DNA of 64,000 bases from Brachionus manjavacas (Eukaryota > Rotifera > Eurotatoria > Ploima > Brachionidae): contig JAHQIY010000014.1 of the NCBI GenBank assembly GCA_019054805.1, positions 434,001-498,000 on the forward strand, written 5' to 3'. Under the pieces are notes generated by a model. It was not told the DNA's origin and did not search any database. It was given only the letters and a program-made list of their open reading frames with translations. Made by a program: the position numbers and the translations under genes. Positions 1 to 10,796 of the stretch are shown here, piece after piece. Position 1 is the stretch's first letter. Every line of letters starts with the position of its first letter.

Positions 1-1190
1 TGGGTAAATAAAATTTTTATTTTTTTTTCATTATATTTTGATGGAAAGTTAGCTTGTTTATTAGTAGTATAAATATTAGTTTATAATTGAAAAAAAAAAC
101 AAATTCCACTAAATCTACTTTGAAAAAATGATCAATTAAAAGGAAAAAACAAAGGATTCTAAAAATTTTTTAAAATTATGTTAAAAAAAAAAAAAGGAAT
201 ACAAAAGGATTTTTAAGTCTTTTGATTCATTAAATAAAATAACAAAAAAAATTTACTTAATAAATATATAGAAACACATTTATTTCATAAAATTTACCGG
301 ATCTGACCTGATATGTGACCCGATGCCACTTGTCGGTTTGATGACCAGAATTTTATTCAAGTTTGGGTCATTTAAATTTAAAAAAAAAATATATAAAATC
401 AATTTTTTAATTATAAATACCAAAAATAATGAAATTTGATTTGTTTAATATGTAACTAGGAAGAAAATTATATGAATTTTTATCTAAAGTAAAAAAAAAA
501 TCTTAATCAATATTTTGAAATTTTGAAAGACAAAATTTAACTCTTATATTTTAATTAATATCGCAATAACATTAAAATCCATAATTTGGTTACCTTAATG
601 GATTTTAAATGTCTTTAAGTTTTTCAAATAAAGATTTTAGAAAAATCAAATAGAGATAAATTAGAATAAAAAGGATTTGTTCTTTTTTAAATTAAAATAA
701 TAAACATTTTATGTTTAGTTTAAAAAAAATTTTAAAAAAGCTAATTTCATCATTTTTATTTAGTTTGAAATATTTTAAGTTTTGATCATGTGATCATGAT
801 CATGAATTTCAAAGAACCATTTCTTATTGATCCAAAAAATTTGAATTTTCAAAATTAAATTTTTTTTATATTAATCATTAAATCAATATATCATCAAATC
901 AAAATATTATTCAATGTCTATTTAACTTGTGCATTTAACTACTTTTAATAATTTTTTGGAATTTAAATTAAATCAAACAAACTCACAATTTTTTTTTCAG
1001 TAATTTTAAGTAAAAAAATAATAATTGACCGCATTGTATATTTGTGTCAATCTGACTAAAATTCTTAATGCTATAAAAATTTTCATCTTTTATTTTTAAT
1101 TTTATTTTTTAATTTTAATATTTGAAAAAAATTTAGTAATTAGATGTTGATTAGATTTGTGATCAATTAAAAATTACAGTTTGAAAAAAA
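1..1190. other. AT-rich non-coding, possibly intronic
   Basis: No open frame of note on either strand. A small GC-richer island at about 298-365 (around ACCGGATCTGACC and GACCCGATGCC) may be the edge of an old mobile element. A short GATCATG-rich palindromic stretch lies at about 784-806. If the integrin gene downstream is complete in the genome, this segment would lie in one of its introns. Confidence 0.5.
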
Positions 1191-1199
1191 ACATAGAAA

Positions 1200-1391
1200 T
1201 TATTGACAATACAATTATTTTTATCTAAAGAACAGCATGGATTTGTCAAGAAAAAGTCATGTACATCTAATCTTGTGGAAACTTTAGATTTCATCTCAAT
1301 GAGCCTAGACAAAAGTATTCCTGTTGATATGATTTTGCGAAAGCATTTGACACTGTTCCGCACAGACGACTTATAGCTAAATTGAAAGCGT
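1200..1391 (+). pseudogene. LINE reverse-transcriptase remnant (frameshifted)
   Basis: Conceptual translation gives a non-LTR reverse-transcriptase segment: EQHGFVKKKSCTSNLVETLD, then after a frameshift near 1322 FAKAFDTVPHRRLIAKLKA. The second piece matches the RT signature around the first catalytic Asp (xDFxKAFDxVPH). A few bases are missing where the catalytic region begins, and no flanking RT domain is visible. It is a dead internal fragment lying 350 bp upstream of the first visible integrin exon on the same strand. Confidence 0.8.
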
Positions 1392-1744
1392 AAAAATTTG
1401 ATTTTAGAGCGTTTTTGTGATTCTCAAATTTTTGATTTTTTAAATTTTTTTGATGCGTTAGTCAGACAATGTGGTCATTAATTTTTGCGATGCGCTTTTA
1501 AGATTCTTTGATGCGGTGAAAAAATTCGTTCATGCGTTAGTCCATTTATCCCATAAATAAATAGTTGGAAAAAATTGAATAGTTACTTGAATTTTAATTT
1601 ATTTTACTGAAAATTTAAAAAAAATTTTTTTGAAGATTAATTAAGAGTTTAATTGAGTAAATTTAGAAATTTTACATTTTAAATTTAATAAACATTATAT
1701 AAAAAAATGATTAAATTTCAGATATTTAAAATTGTTTTTTCTAG

Positions 1745-2746
1745 AACTGGAACACCAGAACAAGTATTTTACAGTGATAGATTTATCACAAGAGGAGAGA
1801 GCTCAATGCAAAAACTTGAGCAGATAGGTCCAATAATTGAACACACGTACAAAATAAACAATGGTGGTCCATTTTCTGTTCACAATTTCCATCTAATTAT
1901 TGACTGGCCTTACGAGTCACGTCTTGTCAATTTTGACATCGAAAACAGCCTTCAATTTGTGGCTGGAAAACATTTACTCTATCTGATAGAAAAACCTACA
2001 GTATTTTTTTTAATTTGTGATAAAACATTAATTTAAATTAAAATTTTTAGAAAATTCCAAACAATCATCCGATCAATGTGGTTTGTACATCCTTTTATGT
2101 TGACACACTAAGAATATCCGACCACAGACACATTCAAAAAAGATCAGTGTACCAAGACTCGGCTATTAAAGCCCCACTCAAACACCATGATTTATCCAGA
2201 ACGGCTATTATTGTAAAAAAATAGAAAATCTTTTATTAAAATTTTTAATTTATAAAAAAAGGACTGCTTTTCGAACACGGCCTATTGTCACAAAATAAAC
2301 TGCTCATTTAGTGGAGAATTCAGCAAAGACGAGACCATTTCATTAAAGTTGACAGCTCGTTTGTGGAATACAACTTTGGTCGAAGATTATCCCGACTACG
2401 AAAGAGTATTCATTAAGTCTCATGCTAGACTTTATCTTGGAGAAGATGTTCATGACGATAAGCCTGGTGATAACGAAAATAGTGTAGCTACAATCGCCTA
2501 TTCAAGGATATCTATTAAACTGGAGAAAAAATTGCCATTTAGCGTTTATCTAATATCAATTGCCATAGGCGTATTTTTGTTCATTATATCAACTATCGGA
2601 TTCTATATGGTAGATCAGAGACAAAAAAATATTTTATTTTCATTATTTAAATTTTCTATTTTTAGCTTGGTTTTTTTGAGCGCAAAAAGTTCGGCGATGA
2701 TAAATATCTGGAAGAAAGCGACAAAGTTAAAAAGGTTCCTTATTAG
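1745..2746 (+). CDS. Integrin alpha subunit, C-terminal exons (partial)
   Basis: Four exons (1745-2000, 2051-2212, 2262-2609, 2666-2746) join in frame over introns of 50, 49 and 56 nt with GT-AG ends and encode about 280 residues. They cover the end of the integrin alpha stalk (IGPIIEHTYKINNGGP, the Cys-containing AYCHKINCSF segment, then TARLWNTTLVEDYPDY), one transmembrane helix (VYLISIAIGVFLFIIST), and a cytoplasmic tail starting LGFFERKKFG. That last string is the integrin alpha GFFKR motif, which binds the beta subunit tail. The protein would be a type I membrane adhesion receptor. The beta-propeller and most of the stalk are absent from the window. They either lie upstream across a long intron holding LINE debris, or the locus is 5'-truncated. 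The first exon enters in the middle of a codon, so the start here is a splice acceptor, not an initiation codon. Confidence 0.85.
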
Positions 2747-2900
2747 GCCAATCGAATGTTTGTAATATTACCGGTATTTTTATAATTTAATCATTTTATG
2801 TAGATTTTAAAAATAAATTTTCTAAAAAAAAATTATCTTTTTTTCAATCATGTGAAAATTTTGCTAAATAATTTATTTAAAATTTAGATTATTAAAAAAA

Positions 2901-3836
2901 ATGAATTTAAGTGATGTAAATTTATCCGAGTACTTAGTCAAAAAAGGACTGCCATTGATCATTAGTTGCATTCTAGTCGGAATAGTACTCTCAGTGCTAG
3001 TAATTAAGATAATTCGAAGAAAAAATTATTTTAATTATGTAACTGAGAAACTGATCGAGCTATTCGATTGCGAAAAATTGAGTGTAATTCAAATTGAAAA
3101 AGCCTCCAAATCGATCAATTCACTGAGCCAAAGGTACATTAACTCTGAATGCTTTAACATTAGAATAGATCCGACCGCGGTCTTCATTCAATTGCCCTAC
3201 TACACAAGATTCCTAAGCTACATTCTATTTTGGGGCTATTTTTCCATCCAGACTCTGTTTATGAGAGAAATCTTCACCGATTCAGACATAAGTTTGAACA
3301 ACAATGAATACAAGTGCTTCAATCTGTCAAGTAAATTGGTAAAAGCTTTGTATCGATGCGAGAGATATGGTCTCAAGTCAATCGATGAGATATTTGACAG
3401 TATGGACGAAATTGCAGGAATTCTAGCCCTACATGAGCTAAATAGAGTGGTGTTTAAACATTCATTTAGATTTTACCGGTGGCTTCTTAGCCAAAGATTT
3501 TTTAAAAGATATTGTAATAGACTCAAAAGCCAGTATGAAAATAACCGAGTACCTTTAATATCAATATCTCAGATTAATTATATTGTCATTATGGCTTATC
3601 TAAGCTATTCGATCTATGAAAATTTAGTCACTGAAAAACACTATATACCTGTTAAATTAGTTTGTTATTCTGTTCTCATTTATTCGAGTATTCTATCAGC
3701 TTTTGAGACTGTAAAATACTTGATTTCACAAGGCTGTTTGGAAGAGTTTTATGATTCTGTTATGGTTCAATATAATTCTAATGGCGAAGAATTTTTGGCT
3801 ATTAATGAAAATTTTGAAGGTGAACAAAGTGATTAA
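2901..3836 (+). CDS. Unrecognised intronless membrane protein, 311 aa
   Basis: Single open frame from an ATG that follows a stop-rich leader; ends at TAA 3834-3836. I do not recognise the family. Visible features: a strong N-terminal hydrophobic segment at about residues 16-38 followed by basic residues (KIIRRK), so probably a signal anchor. A second apolar stretch at about 101-121 is rich in aromatic residues, and further apolar stretches lie at about 222-270. The C-terminal tail is acidic and ends in EGEQSD. Codon use resembles the neighbouring real genes and the frame is long for this base composition, so I think it is real. It starts only 154 bp after the integrin stop on the same strand; nothing links the two functionally. 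Confidence 0.65.
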   Translation: MNLSDVNLSEYLVKKGLPLIISCILVGIVLSVLVIKIIRRKNYFNYVTEKLIELFDCEKLSVIQIEKASKSINSLSQRYINSECFNIRIDPTAVFIQLPYYTRFLSYILFWGYFSIQTLFMREIFTDSDISLNNNEYKCFNLSSKLVKALYRCERYGLKSIDEIFDSMDEIAGILALHELNRVVFKHSFRFYRWLLSQRFFKRYCNRLKSQYENNRVPLISISQINYIVIMAYLSYSIYENLVTEKHYIPVKLVCYSVLIYSSILSAFETVKYLISQGCLEEFYDSVMVQYNSNGEEFLAINENFEGEQSD

Positions 3837-4440
3837 ATTTTTTTTTTAATTCTATTTTTTTCTTTTTTTCAATAAAATTTTTATAAGAAAAACATCTTTT
3901 TTTTGTTGGCCAAAAAATTGAAGATACCAAAATTTTTTATAAGTGAAAAATTTTGTTCTTCAAAGTCACATAAATCACTAAAATACATTAATCTGATAAT
4001 TTCCACAAAAATTAGACCATGTTTCGACATTAGTGACATGTCTTTATCTCAAATAAAGTGTAAAATAAAACAATAGGTGAATTTTTCTAAAAATAAAATA
4101 TGAAGCTTCATTGCCTAATCGAAGCTAAATGCCTTTTACTCTTTAATTTTTTTAAATAAAGCTTATTTTTGAAAGTTAAAAATTTTGAATTGAAATTTAA
4201 AAATTAAAAGATAAAAATTTATGTTTAAAATCAAAAAATTTCAAAAAAGAGAATTTGGATAACAGACACTGGAATGAAGCCTTTTTTTCTAGAAAACGAA
4301 AATAATTTTAATAGTTTATTTAATATTTAAAGAATGGCTTTGAGTAATAAAACTCCTTTCGCCATTTGTATTTAAAATTTTTTAAAACATTGTCCATAAA
4401 AATAGTTATATTAAATTAATTAAATTAATTAGAATTTGAA
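3837..4440. other. Intergenic, no gene seen
   Basis: AT-rich spacer. One short motif, AGTGACATGTCTTTA at about 4031-4045, recurs at 63832-63846 near the far end of the window, which suggests a dispersed repeat. Confidence 0.5.
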
Positions 4441-4449
4441 AGAGAAATT

Positions 4450-5330
4450 GGAAAGGGTCTCCCTTTTCAATACAAAAAATAACCATTCAACACAATTTCA
4501 AAACGCTCAGCACAAAATGATTTCTTCTCAACAAAAAAATTAATATTTGAAAAAAATACTTTTAGCACAAAAATTGAAAATCAAATAAATGCATTCAACA
4601 AAGAAAATTATTTTGAAAAAAAACATTAAACACAAAAATACTTTTTAATTAGCTTCAAAATTTAAAAAAAAAGTTGAATGAATGGAGGGAAATTGAGCGT
4701 TCATGCTTTCTTAAATTAAAAGTATAGAAATAATTAAGTACTATTCAATTGATTCAAACATTTTTGCCGTGGTGTATAAGCCTTCAAAGTGTAACATTAA
4801 ACTGGGTAAAAAAAATGACTTGTTGGGAAAGTTTTAAAAAAATTCATTCTAGAACTGTTATAAAGTTGAGCAGCAAGAAATGTTCTTTCAAGTTTTTCAC
4901 TGAATTAGGATATTGTGTACATTTATTGACATTAAAAGAACTGTTTAAAAAAAAGGACCAATTTTTCAACCTAAAAAACCTAAAAGAGGTAGAGCAAAAA
5001 ATCTGGAAAAATGGTTTTCTAGAGACTAATTTTTAATAATTTCTTTTCTTTAAGCTTCGAAATTTACTTTATTTACCTAACTTCCACTTATAAATATCAT
5101 AAAATAAAATTTAAAATTAAAAAAAATTTTTTTTATTATATTTATTTTTGTGTTGAAATAAAATTTCTTTAAGAATTATTTTCAAACACAATTTTTTTGT
5201 GTTAAATGTTTTTTTTTAATTATAATTTTTTTGGCTGAGAAGAAATCGAATTGTGTTGAATGTTTTTTTCACTGTGCTAATCAGAAATTAATTGTGTTGA
5301 AATATTCCCAAATAGGAAATGTTGCAGAAA
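4450..5330. repeat. Foldback element with iterated TTCAACACAA motif
   Basis: Two arms of about 180-190 bp, about 4450-4640 and 5145-5330, are imperfect reverse complements. For example, the 4525-4552 region carrying GATTTCTTCTCAACAAAAAA matches the complement of 5226-5252, and AAAAAACATTAAACACAAAA at about 4619 matches the complement at about 5190-5213. Within each arm the short word TTCAACACAA or AGCACAAAA recurs every 20-40 bp, always inverted between arms. The centre holds a 95-codon open frame (4749-5036) with no recognisable domain, which I do not call as a gene. The shape is that of a non-autonomous DNA element. I could not define exact ends or a target-site duplication. Confidence 0.55.
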
Positions 5331-6391
5331 AACAGTTTTCAATTGGAATAGTTCATTTGAGACTTAATTCAATTAATTCTGTACCGAGCTTATGCTATAT
5401 TGTATAATTAATATATAATTATATAATAACTTTATTTTTTATTTAATTTATATATTTTTATTTAGAAGGAGCAATAAAAAAAGATTTTATTTTTATTTTC
5501 AATTTGAAATATCTTTATTTTGAAACGGAGTGTCGGCGACATTGGCGATGTAATTTCTTTTAGCTGATAAAAGAAAAAGAATCCTATTGATTTGACCAAA
5601 TACTTACAAGATTAGCTTTAAATTAATAAAAATTAGTTTTGTGAACTGTTTTTTTTTCATTAAAGTAGATTTAAGCACTTTGGAAATGACGTTGTCAAAA
5701 AATAGGAAATCATATTCAAAGGTCTGGAAAAATAATTCGAAAGTTTTTAAAAAAGATTTAAATTTGAAAAGTTTCTATTTCTTTAATTCAATTAATAGTT
5801 TCAGTCAAAAGAATGCCAGTGTAATTTATTAAGAAATATTGAATTTATGAAATAAAAAATAAACTTTTGATCAAAAAGATTCATCAAATATAAATTAAAT
5901 AATTTTTGATAACACAATTTCACTTAAATTAAATTTTCAATTAGATAAAATATTTAGGAATTAGTTTTATTAAAATTAATGATTGGAAGCAATTAAAATT
6001 ATTTAAATAAAAAAAACTTTATTTGTAAATGAAGCTTAAATCAATAGAATAAAATCAACCCAAGAAGTTGGAATAATTTAAGCGAATTTTTTTCTGAATA
6101 TTTCTGATTCATTCCTAAAACTTAACTATTTCTCATCCATTTGGATTTTTGAAGCAATTTATTAAATGAAATGCTCAAGTTTCATTATTCTTAAGCAAAT
6201 AGGATAAAGCTTAATTTATTGAATACCGGAACCAACTTAAATGGATCGATATTTAAAATTTGAAAAAAAAATTCACACAAATTGCCAATTAATGGTTCGA
6301 AAAAAATAAAAAGTCATTTTAATATGAATTTTTTTGAGAAAAAAATTTTATTTTACTTTTTATAGGAATTTTTTAAAATACCGGTTCAAAA
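5331..6391. other. Intergenic spacer upstream of the DEG/ENaC gene
   Basis: AT-rich. The 63-codon frame at 5641-5832 is low-complexity Phe/Lys/Ser and is not supported as a gene. Nothing else was seen. Confidence 0.5.
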
Positions 6392-7822
6392 ATGAAAGAA
6401 AAAAAAACAAAAATGTTTGCAATATTCAAAGAATGGACAGAATCGATGACAATGCATGGATTTCCAAACATATTTCGAACCAATTTCTTGCCTATTAAGA
6501 TTATGTGGATTATTTTATTTTTAACTTCTAATATTGCCTGTTTTGGGCTAATTATTTCAAATCTAATTAACTTTTTAAATTTTGAAGTAGTGACCAAAAT
6601 ACGAGTTATCGAAAAGGACTCCATTTCATTTCCAGCAATAACTATTTGCAACATTAATCCATTTGTCACCGAACAGGGTTTAGAATATGTTCAATCTATT
6701 TTAAAAGAAAGCAACTTTACAAATTTTACCGATTCAACAATTGACCCAACTTTTCAAGGCGAATTTTCCAGGTTCTATTTTAATTACAATGTGATTAGGT
6801 TTTCTTTGTCATCATTTTCAAAATCAATTCCAAATGAAAAAAAAAAAAATTTATCTTTGCCATTCGATAAAATGTTCATTAGCTGTCTCTACAATGTAAG
6901 ACCATGTAATGAAAGTCAATGGACATGGTTCTATAGCTCAGAATTTGGAAATTGTTATCGTTTCAATTCAGATCAAAATTCCAAAGATAGAAAATATTCT
7001 TATCAAGCTGGAAAGTATAATGGACTAATGGTTGAATTATATGTCGGCTTACCTGAAGAACAAAAAGCTTTAGGTATAACTACTGGCGCTCATGTTTACA
7101 TAGATGATAATTCTTTTCAACCTTCATACGCACAAGGTTTAGATGTTGCTCCTGGATTTAGTACAAATCTAATTCTGGAGAGAATCAAAAGAAAACAAAT
7201 GCCAAAGCCTTACAGTAGTTGTGTCGAAAATCTTAACACAATTGATTCATTTGATTCAGAATATTACAGAAAAGTGTTCAGATCGAATTTAACTTATCGT
7301 CAAGACGATTGCTTTTGGGCCTATATTCAGTCAGAAATTTATAAAAAATGTAAATGTGATAAAATGACCTCAAATCTCATTTCAGAAAATAATGATCCTT
7401 GCAATAATTTTGAAAAACAAGATTGTACCATGCCACAATTGCTAAGCCTGACACAATCAAGTTATAAGAAAACAATTGAACCACTTTGTCCCTTGGAATG
7501 CGAGTCTGTTAGTTTTGGAGTAACAAAATCGTTAAGTCGATATCCATCTGTGTCCTATGGTAAAGATCTGGTAAAAACCAAACAAATAAAAAATTTGTTT
7601 GGAAATAGAACAAATATTAGCATTGAAGAATTGAGGGAAAATGTACTATCATTGAATATTTATTATGAATATTTAAAGCAAACTGAAATTACGGAAAAAA
7701 AAAGCATAAGCTGGGATGCGTTAGTTGGAAGCATTGGAGGAACTTTGGGCTTATTTTTGGGAATAAGTTTTCTCAGTTTGGTTGAAATAATTGATTTACT
7801 CTTACAAATAGTTTTTTTATAG
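6392..7822 (+). CDS. DEG/ENaC family cation channel subunit, 476 aa
   Basis: Intronless frame with the full DEG/ENaC layout. The short cytoplasmic N-terminus carries the gating His-Gly pair (H22-G23 in SMTMHGFPNIFR). TM1 spans about residues 36-62. It is followed by the family signature FPAITICNINPF (about 89-100), then a large Cys-rich extracellular domain (for example SCVENL, DDCFWAYIQSEIYKKCKCD, CPLECES). TM2 lies at about 440-472, preceded by WDALVGSIGGTLGLFLG and containing the G-x-S selectivity filter (G457-I458-S459) and SLVEIIDLL. Length is typical for invertebrate members. The C-terminal cytoplasmic tail is almost absent: the frame stops about four residues after TM2. Family members are trimeric, usually amiloride-sensitive, Na+-permeable channels gated by peptides, acid or touch; which ligand applies here cannot be read from the sequence. 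Confidence 0.93.
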   Translation: MKEKKTKMFAIFKEWTESMTMHGFPNIFRTNFLPIKIMWIILFLTSNIACFGLIISNLINFLNFEVVTKIRVIEKDSISFPAITICNINPFVTEQGLEYVQSILKESNFTNFTDSTIDPTFQGEFSRFYFNYNVIRFSLSSFSKSIPNEKKKNLSLPFDKMFISCLYNVRPCNESQWTWFYSSEFGNCYRFNSDQNSKDRKYSYQAGKYNGLMVELYVGLPEEQKALGITTGAHVYIDDNSFQPSYAQGLDVAPGFSTNLILERIKRKQMPKPYSSCVENLNTIDSFDSEYYRKVFRSNLTYRQDDCFWAYIQSEIYKKCKCDKMTSNLISENNDPCNNFEKQDCTMPQLLSLTQSSYKKTIEPLCPLECESVSFGVTKSLSRYPSVSYGKDLVKTKQIKNLFGNRTNISIEELRENVLSLNIYYEYLKQTEITEKKSISWDALVGSIGGTLGLFLGISFLSLVEIIDLLLQIVFL

Positions 7823-9016
7823 ATGATAAAAAAATTGAATAAATTTTTTTTCTAATTTTTGAATATAATTCTAAGATAAAAAATCTAAGAAAAAGAATGA
7901 ATTCTGAAAATTTATATTTTTTAAAAGATAATCGTAATAGGAATTAAAATTATAGCTGTAAAATCGAGTATAAATTTAAAAATAATACTTAATTTTTTTT
8001 TAACTCTTAAATTAAATTCTTCTTTTTTATAAAATTCTTTTTAAATATAAAATTTTTATCCAAAGTAAAAATCAGTTAAAAGAAAATTAAATTTTCTAAT
8101 TATGAGTACTTCACACCGAACATGTTTGCTCATTATCCTCGTCGTCTTCATCTAAAAGAAAATCAAGACTTTTGTCACTTTTTCTTTATTAGAAATTAAA
8201 TTTACTTAGGAAGACTGTAATAATGATTAAAATTTGAATAAAAATTATGAAATTAAATTATTTTATTATTTAATTATTATAATTTAAAATTTAAAATTTA
8301 ATTATCTTTTTTATTAATAAACTTTTACTACTAATAATAAAAAAAGACTAAAGCAATTTTATTTTTTTTCTAAATTTTTAGACTTTTAGTTTTAATTCTA
8401 AATTTACATAATAATATTATATTCAATTTTCCTAAAATTTTAATTAATTTTTCGAAATTTTTCTTTCAAAAATTACGTATAAATAATCTACTTTAAAAAA
8501 ATTTGAAATATTCAAAAACAACCATGTATTTAATTTTAAAAAAATTGTTTTATCAGAAAAATTTAACAGAAAGAGCAATTTTATCTGCTATAAAATCTTT
8601 TTACTTATTTTCTCCTTTTTTTTAATTTTGTCAGAACTGGCGTTAATTAAAAAAATTATTTTTACTAGACTAATTTTTTTTTTTAAATGTTTAGTGACAA
8701 ATATGGTTGAATTCCAGTACTTACTAAATAAAGAAAACAATGATTAAACATTTTTGACAAAAAATAACATATTTTATTTTTTTGGGTGATAGTTTTAACA
8801 AAATTTGCATAAAAGGAAACATTATTTTTATTATTTTTACCAAAACTTGGCTAATTTCGATAAAAACCAATTGAATAAAATTAACCGGACTCAAAATATT
8901 TTTATACATTCTCATAAAGCAGTTAAATAATTTATTATATTCATGTGATATTTGATAAGATTTTAGCGCTAAAAATAACAGAGCTTTAATAAAATGAATT
9001 TTTAATTTTTAAAAAA
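7823..9016. other. Intergenic; one short coding-like island
   Basis: AT-rich. At about 8111-8181 the base composition rises, and the minus strand reads an acidic C-terminus (SLDFLLDEDDEDNEQTCSV then stop). It could be a last exon, but the plus strand also reads open there and no partner exon was found. The remainder shows no gene. Confidence 0.35.
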
Positions 9017-10357
9017 ATGTCGAAAAAGGTGGGTTTTATAATTTTAATTATGGCAATAATAGCCGCTGTTTGGTTAAGACCTAGCCAAAAAAAATACTCG
9101 TTCAATAATTTTGATCCAAAATTAACAAGATTTCCATTGATTTATGAAAACAACTTTTTCGATCCAAGCGCTTTAGAAAAGCTAGATGAGATTGTAAAAT
9201 CACGTAATGTATCCATAATTTTTGACGACCCGGGAGTCGAATCAGCCGGTGAAGCTAAGTCTATAGAAGAACCTGATTGCAAGCATGCATATCTAGTCTC
9301 AAAAGGAAACAACACTTACTGTGCCTTTCCGTCACGGATAGACATCGGCATTCACTATTTGAAAACCGGCGGATTCGAGAATAGGATGGAAAAATATGAA
9401 ACAATGGCCGCTAGAGTAATGACATTTAGGCACAAATTTTTGGATGAATTGAAAGAAGATCGCCTCAAAGAGATCTATGGGGATAAATTTTTGCAAAAAG
9501 CCCAAGATTTGTGTCACCAAAACGATCCTGAAAATTACCCTAGAGACAAATTAATCACTGGTCTATTCCAATTTGATGTTATTCTTATGCTACCCGGGCA
9601 AGAACTGCCAATGCACTTGGATATTCCTTACTTTTGGGGAGCTGATAGAAAAAATATTCCCCACTGGCTTCTTGTTTTGATGAAGCAGTCTGGCTTGTTT
9701 GAGGACAAATTTATTCCACAAGTTCAAGGGGTCAGTTGGCTCAGCAAACATCAATACAATAAGCTAGAGCTGGAAAGCTTAAAAAATGGTGGAAACTTTT
9801 ATTTCTATCCGTATAGAGATCAAAGAGAAAAATATGTACTTGCTAAATCGGATTACAATTCGGCTTTGCTGGTAGATGGAACCCAAGTGGTGCACGGGGT
9901 TGAAAGATTTAAAGCAGATTGCGAACAACCACCTTTGGAAAAAAATATTCACTATTATATTTCTTATGAAAAGGACCCAAATCTATGGGGATTGTATAAT
10001 GGCCAGGGCCATCTTTTAAAAAAGTATAATGATGATGACTTGAGGGTTTCGTTGGTATGGAGAGTGCATTGCTTTAAAAACGAGAATGAGCAAAAAAAGT
10101 ACAAAGATCAAACTGAAAGAGTTTCCATTAAGCAAGTGTTGGATGTATTTAGACATGATATGAAGAAAAGAAAAATTTTATTAGATGATAATATGAAAGA
10201 TTTGGATTTTTTAATTAAACTGATTGACGAATATTCAAATTATCCTAATAAAAAGTCAAATGGACTTCCTGTATTTAATTACTGTTTAATACCACTTTAT
10301 TTGCCAAGATTGGTAAATGAATATTTTTTAAATTATTTATTTAATCTAATATGCTAA
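9017..10357 (+). CDS. Type II membrane protein, possible 2OG-Fe(II) dioxygenase-like fold, 446 aa
   Basis: Intronless frame. The N-terminus has a short basic stretch and an apolar anchor (residues about 5-20), so the body should lie in the ER/Golgi lumen or outside the cell. The centre carries features compatible with a 2-oxoglutarate/Fe(II) oxygenase double-stranded beta helix: an H-x-D pair (H200, D202 in ELPMHLDIPYFWG) and, 91 residues later, a candidate distal His (H293 in GTQVVHGVERF). An Arg/Lys for 2OG binding could be R297 or K299. The conserved-looking LLPGQELPMHLDIPYF and the following WLLVLMKQSGLF recall an uncharacterised invertebrate family I have seen only unnamed, so substrate and reaction are unknown. 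The gene is surely coding (even codon use, long frame); the enzyme assignment is an inference from spacing only. Confidence 0.6.
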   Translation: MSKKVGFIILIMAIIAAVWLRPSQKKYSFNNFDPKLTRFPLIYENNFFDPSALEKLDEIVKSRNVSIIFDDPGVESAGEAKSIEEPDCKHAYLVSKGNNTYCAFPSRIDIGIHYLKTGGFENRMEKYETMAARVMTFRHKFLDELKEDRLKEIYGDKFLQKAQDLCHQNDPENYPRDKLITGLFQFDVILMLPGQELPMHLDIPYFWGADRKNIPHWLLVLMKQSGLFEDKFIPQVQGVSWLSKHQYNKLELESLKNGGNFYFYPYRDQREKYVLAKSDYNSALLVDGTQVVHGVERFKADCEQPPLEKNIHYYISYEKDPNLWGLYNGQGHLLKKYNDDDLRVSLVWRVHCFKNENEQKKYKDQTERVSIKQVLDVFRHDMKKRKILLDDNMKDLDFLIKLIDEYSNYPNKKSNGLPVFNYCLIPLYLPRLVNEYFLNYLFNLIC

Positions 10358-10679
10358 ATTTGAAGATGGCGAATTATTTTTTTAAATTGAATTTTCATGT
10401 AATAAAAATTTGTCAAAAATTTTTTTTAAATTATTTTTTATTTTAATGTTGGCTTTTTCACCGAAAATTTGGATACTTAAATTTTCCATTTTTTCTTATT
10501 TATAAAAAAGTTTGAAGTAGAAGCATTTAATTTACTTAATTAAGAAATATAATAATAATAAAAATTTATTATTTATTTATTTATAAAATTTTTCTCTTAC
10601 AGCTTTTTCTATCGAGAATCTTAACTCTAATTTTGACCTAAAAATTTAAACAGGATTTCTTTTTTCAGTACTTTTCTAT
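10358..10679. other. Intergenic, no gene seen
   Basis: AT-rich 3' flank of the preceding gene, leading into the LINE tail. No open frame of note. Confidence 0.5.
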
Positions 10680-10796
10680 GTGTAATGTGCAAGTAGCTAC
10701 CAAAGGTGACCTCCTAGTAGGTCACCTCCGCAAGCTAGTCTTGCTGTAGCTTTTATATATTATTATTATTATAATTATTAAATAAATTGAACTGAA
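10680..10796 (+). mobile_element. LINE-type 3' tail with two hairpins and (TAT)n
   Basis: An isolated GC-richer block has two hairpins: GGTGACCT (10705-10712) with AGGTCACC (10719-10726), and GCAAG (10730-10734) with CTTGC (10740-10744). A TAT/ATT microsatellite follows at about 10756-10775. A stem-loop followed by a short microsatellite is the usual 3' end of CR1/L2/Rex-type non-LTR retrotransposons, and the LINE fragment at 27 kb ends the same way. No coding part of the element is attached here, so it is a 5'-truncated copy or a SINE sharing the tail. Confidence 0.55.

Noticed and set aside
4749-5036. 95-codon frame inside the foldback element
   Set aside because: No motif, no splice context, poor codon balance; could be a transposase remnant but not supportable.
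6373-6669. 98-codon minus-strand frame over the start of the DEG/ENaC gene
   Set aside because: Antisense shadow of a well-supported gene; no domain.
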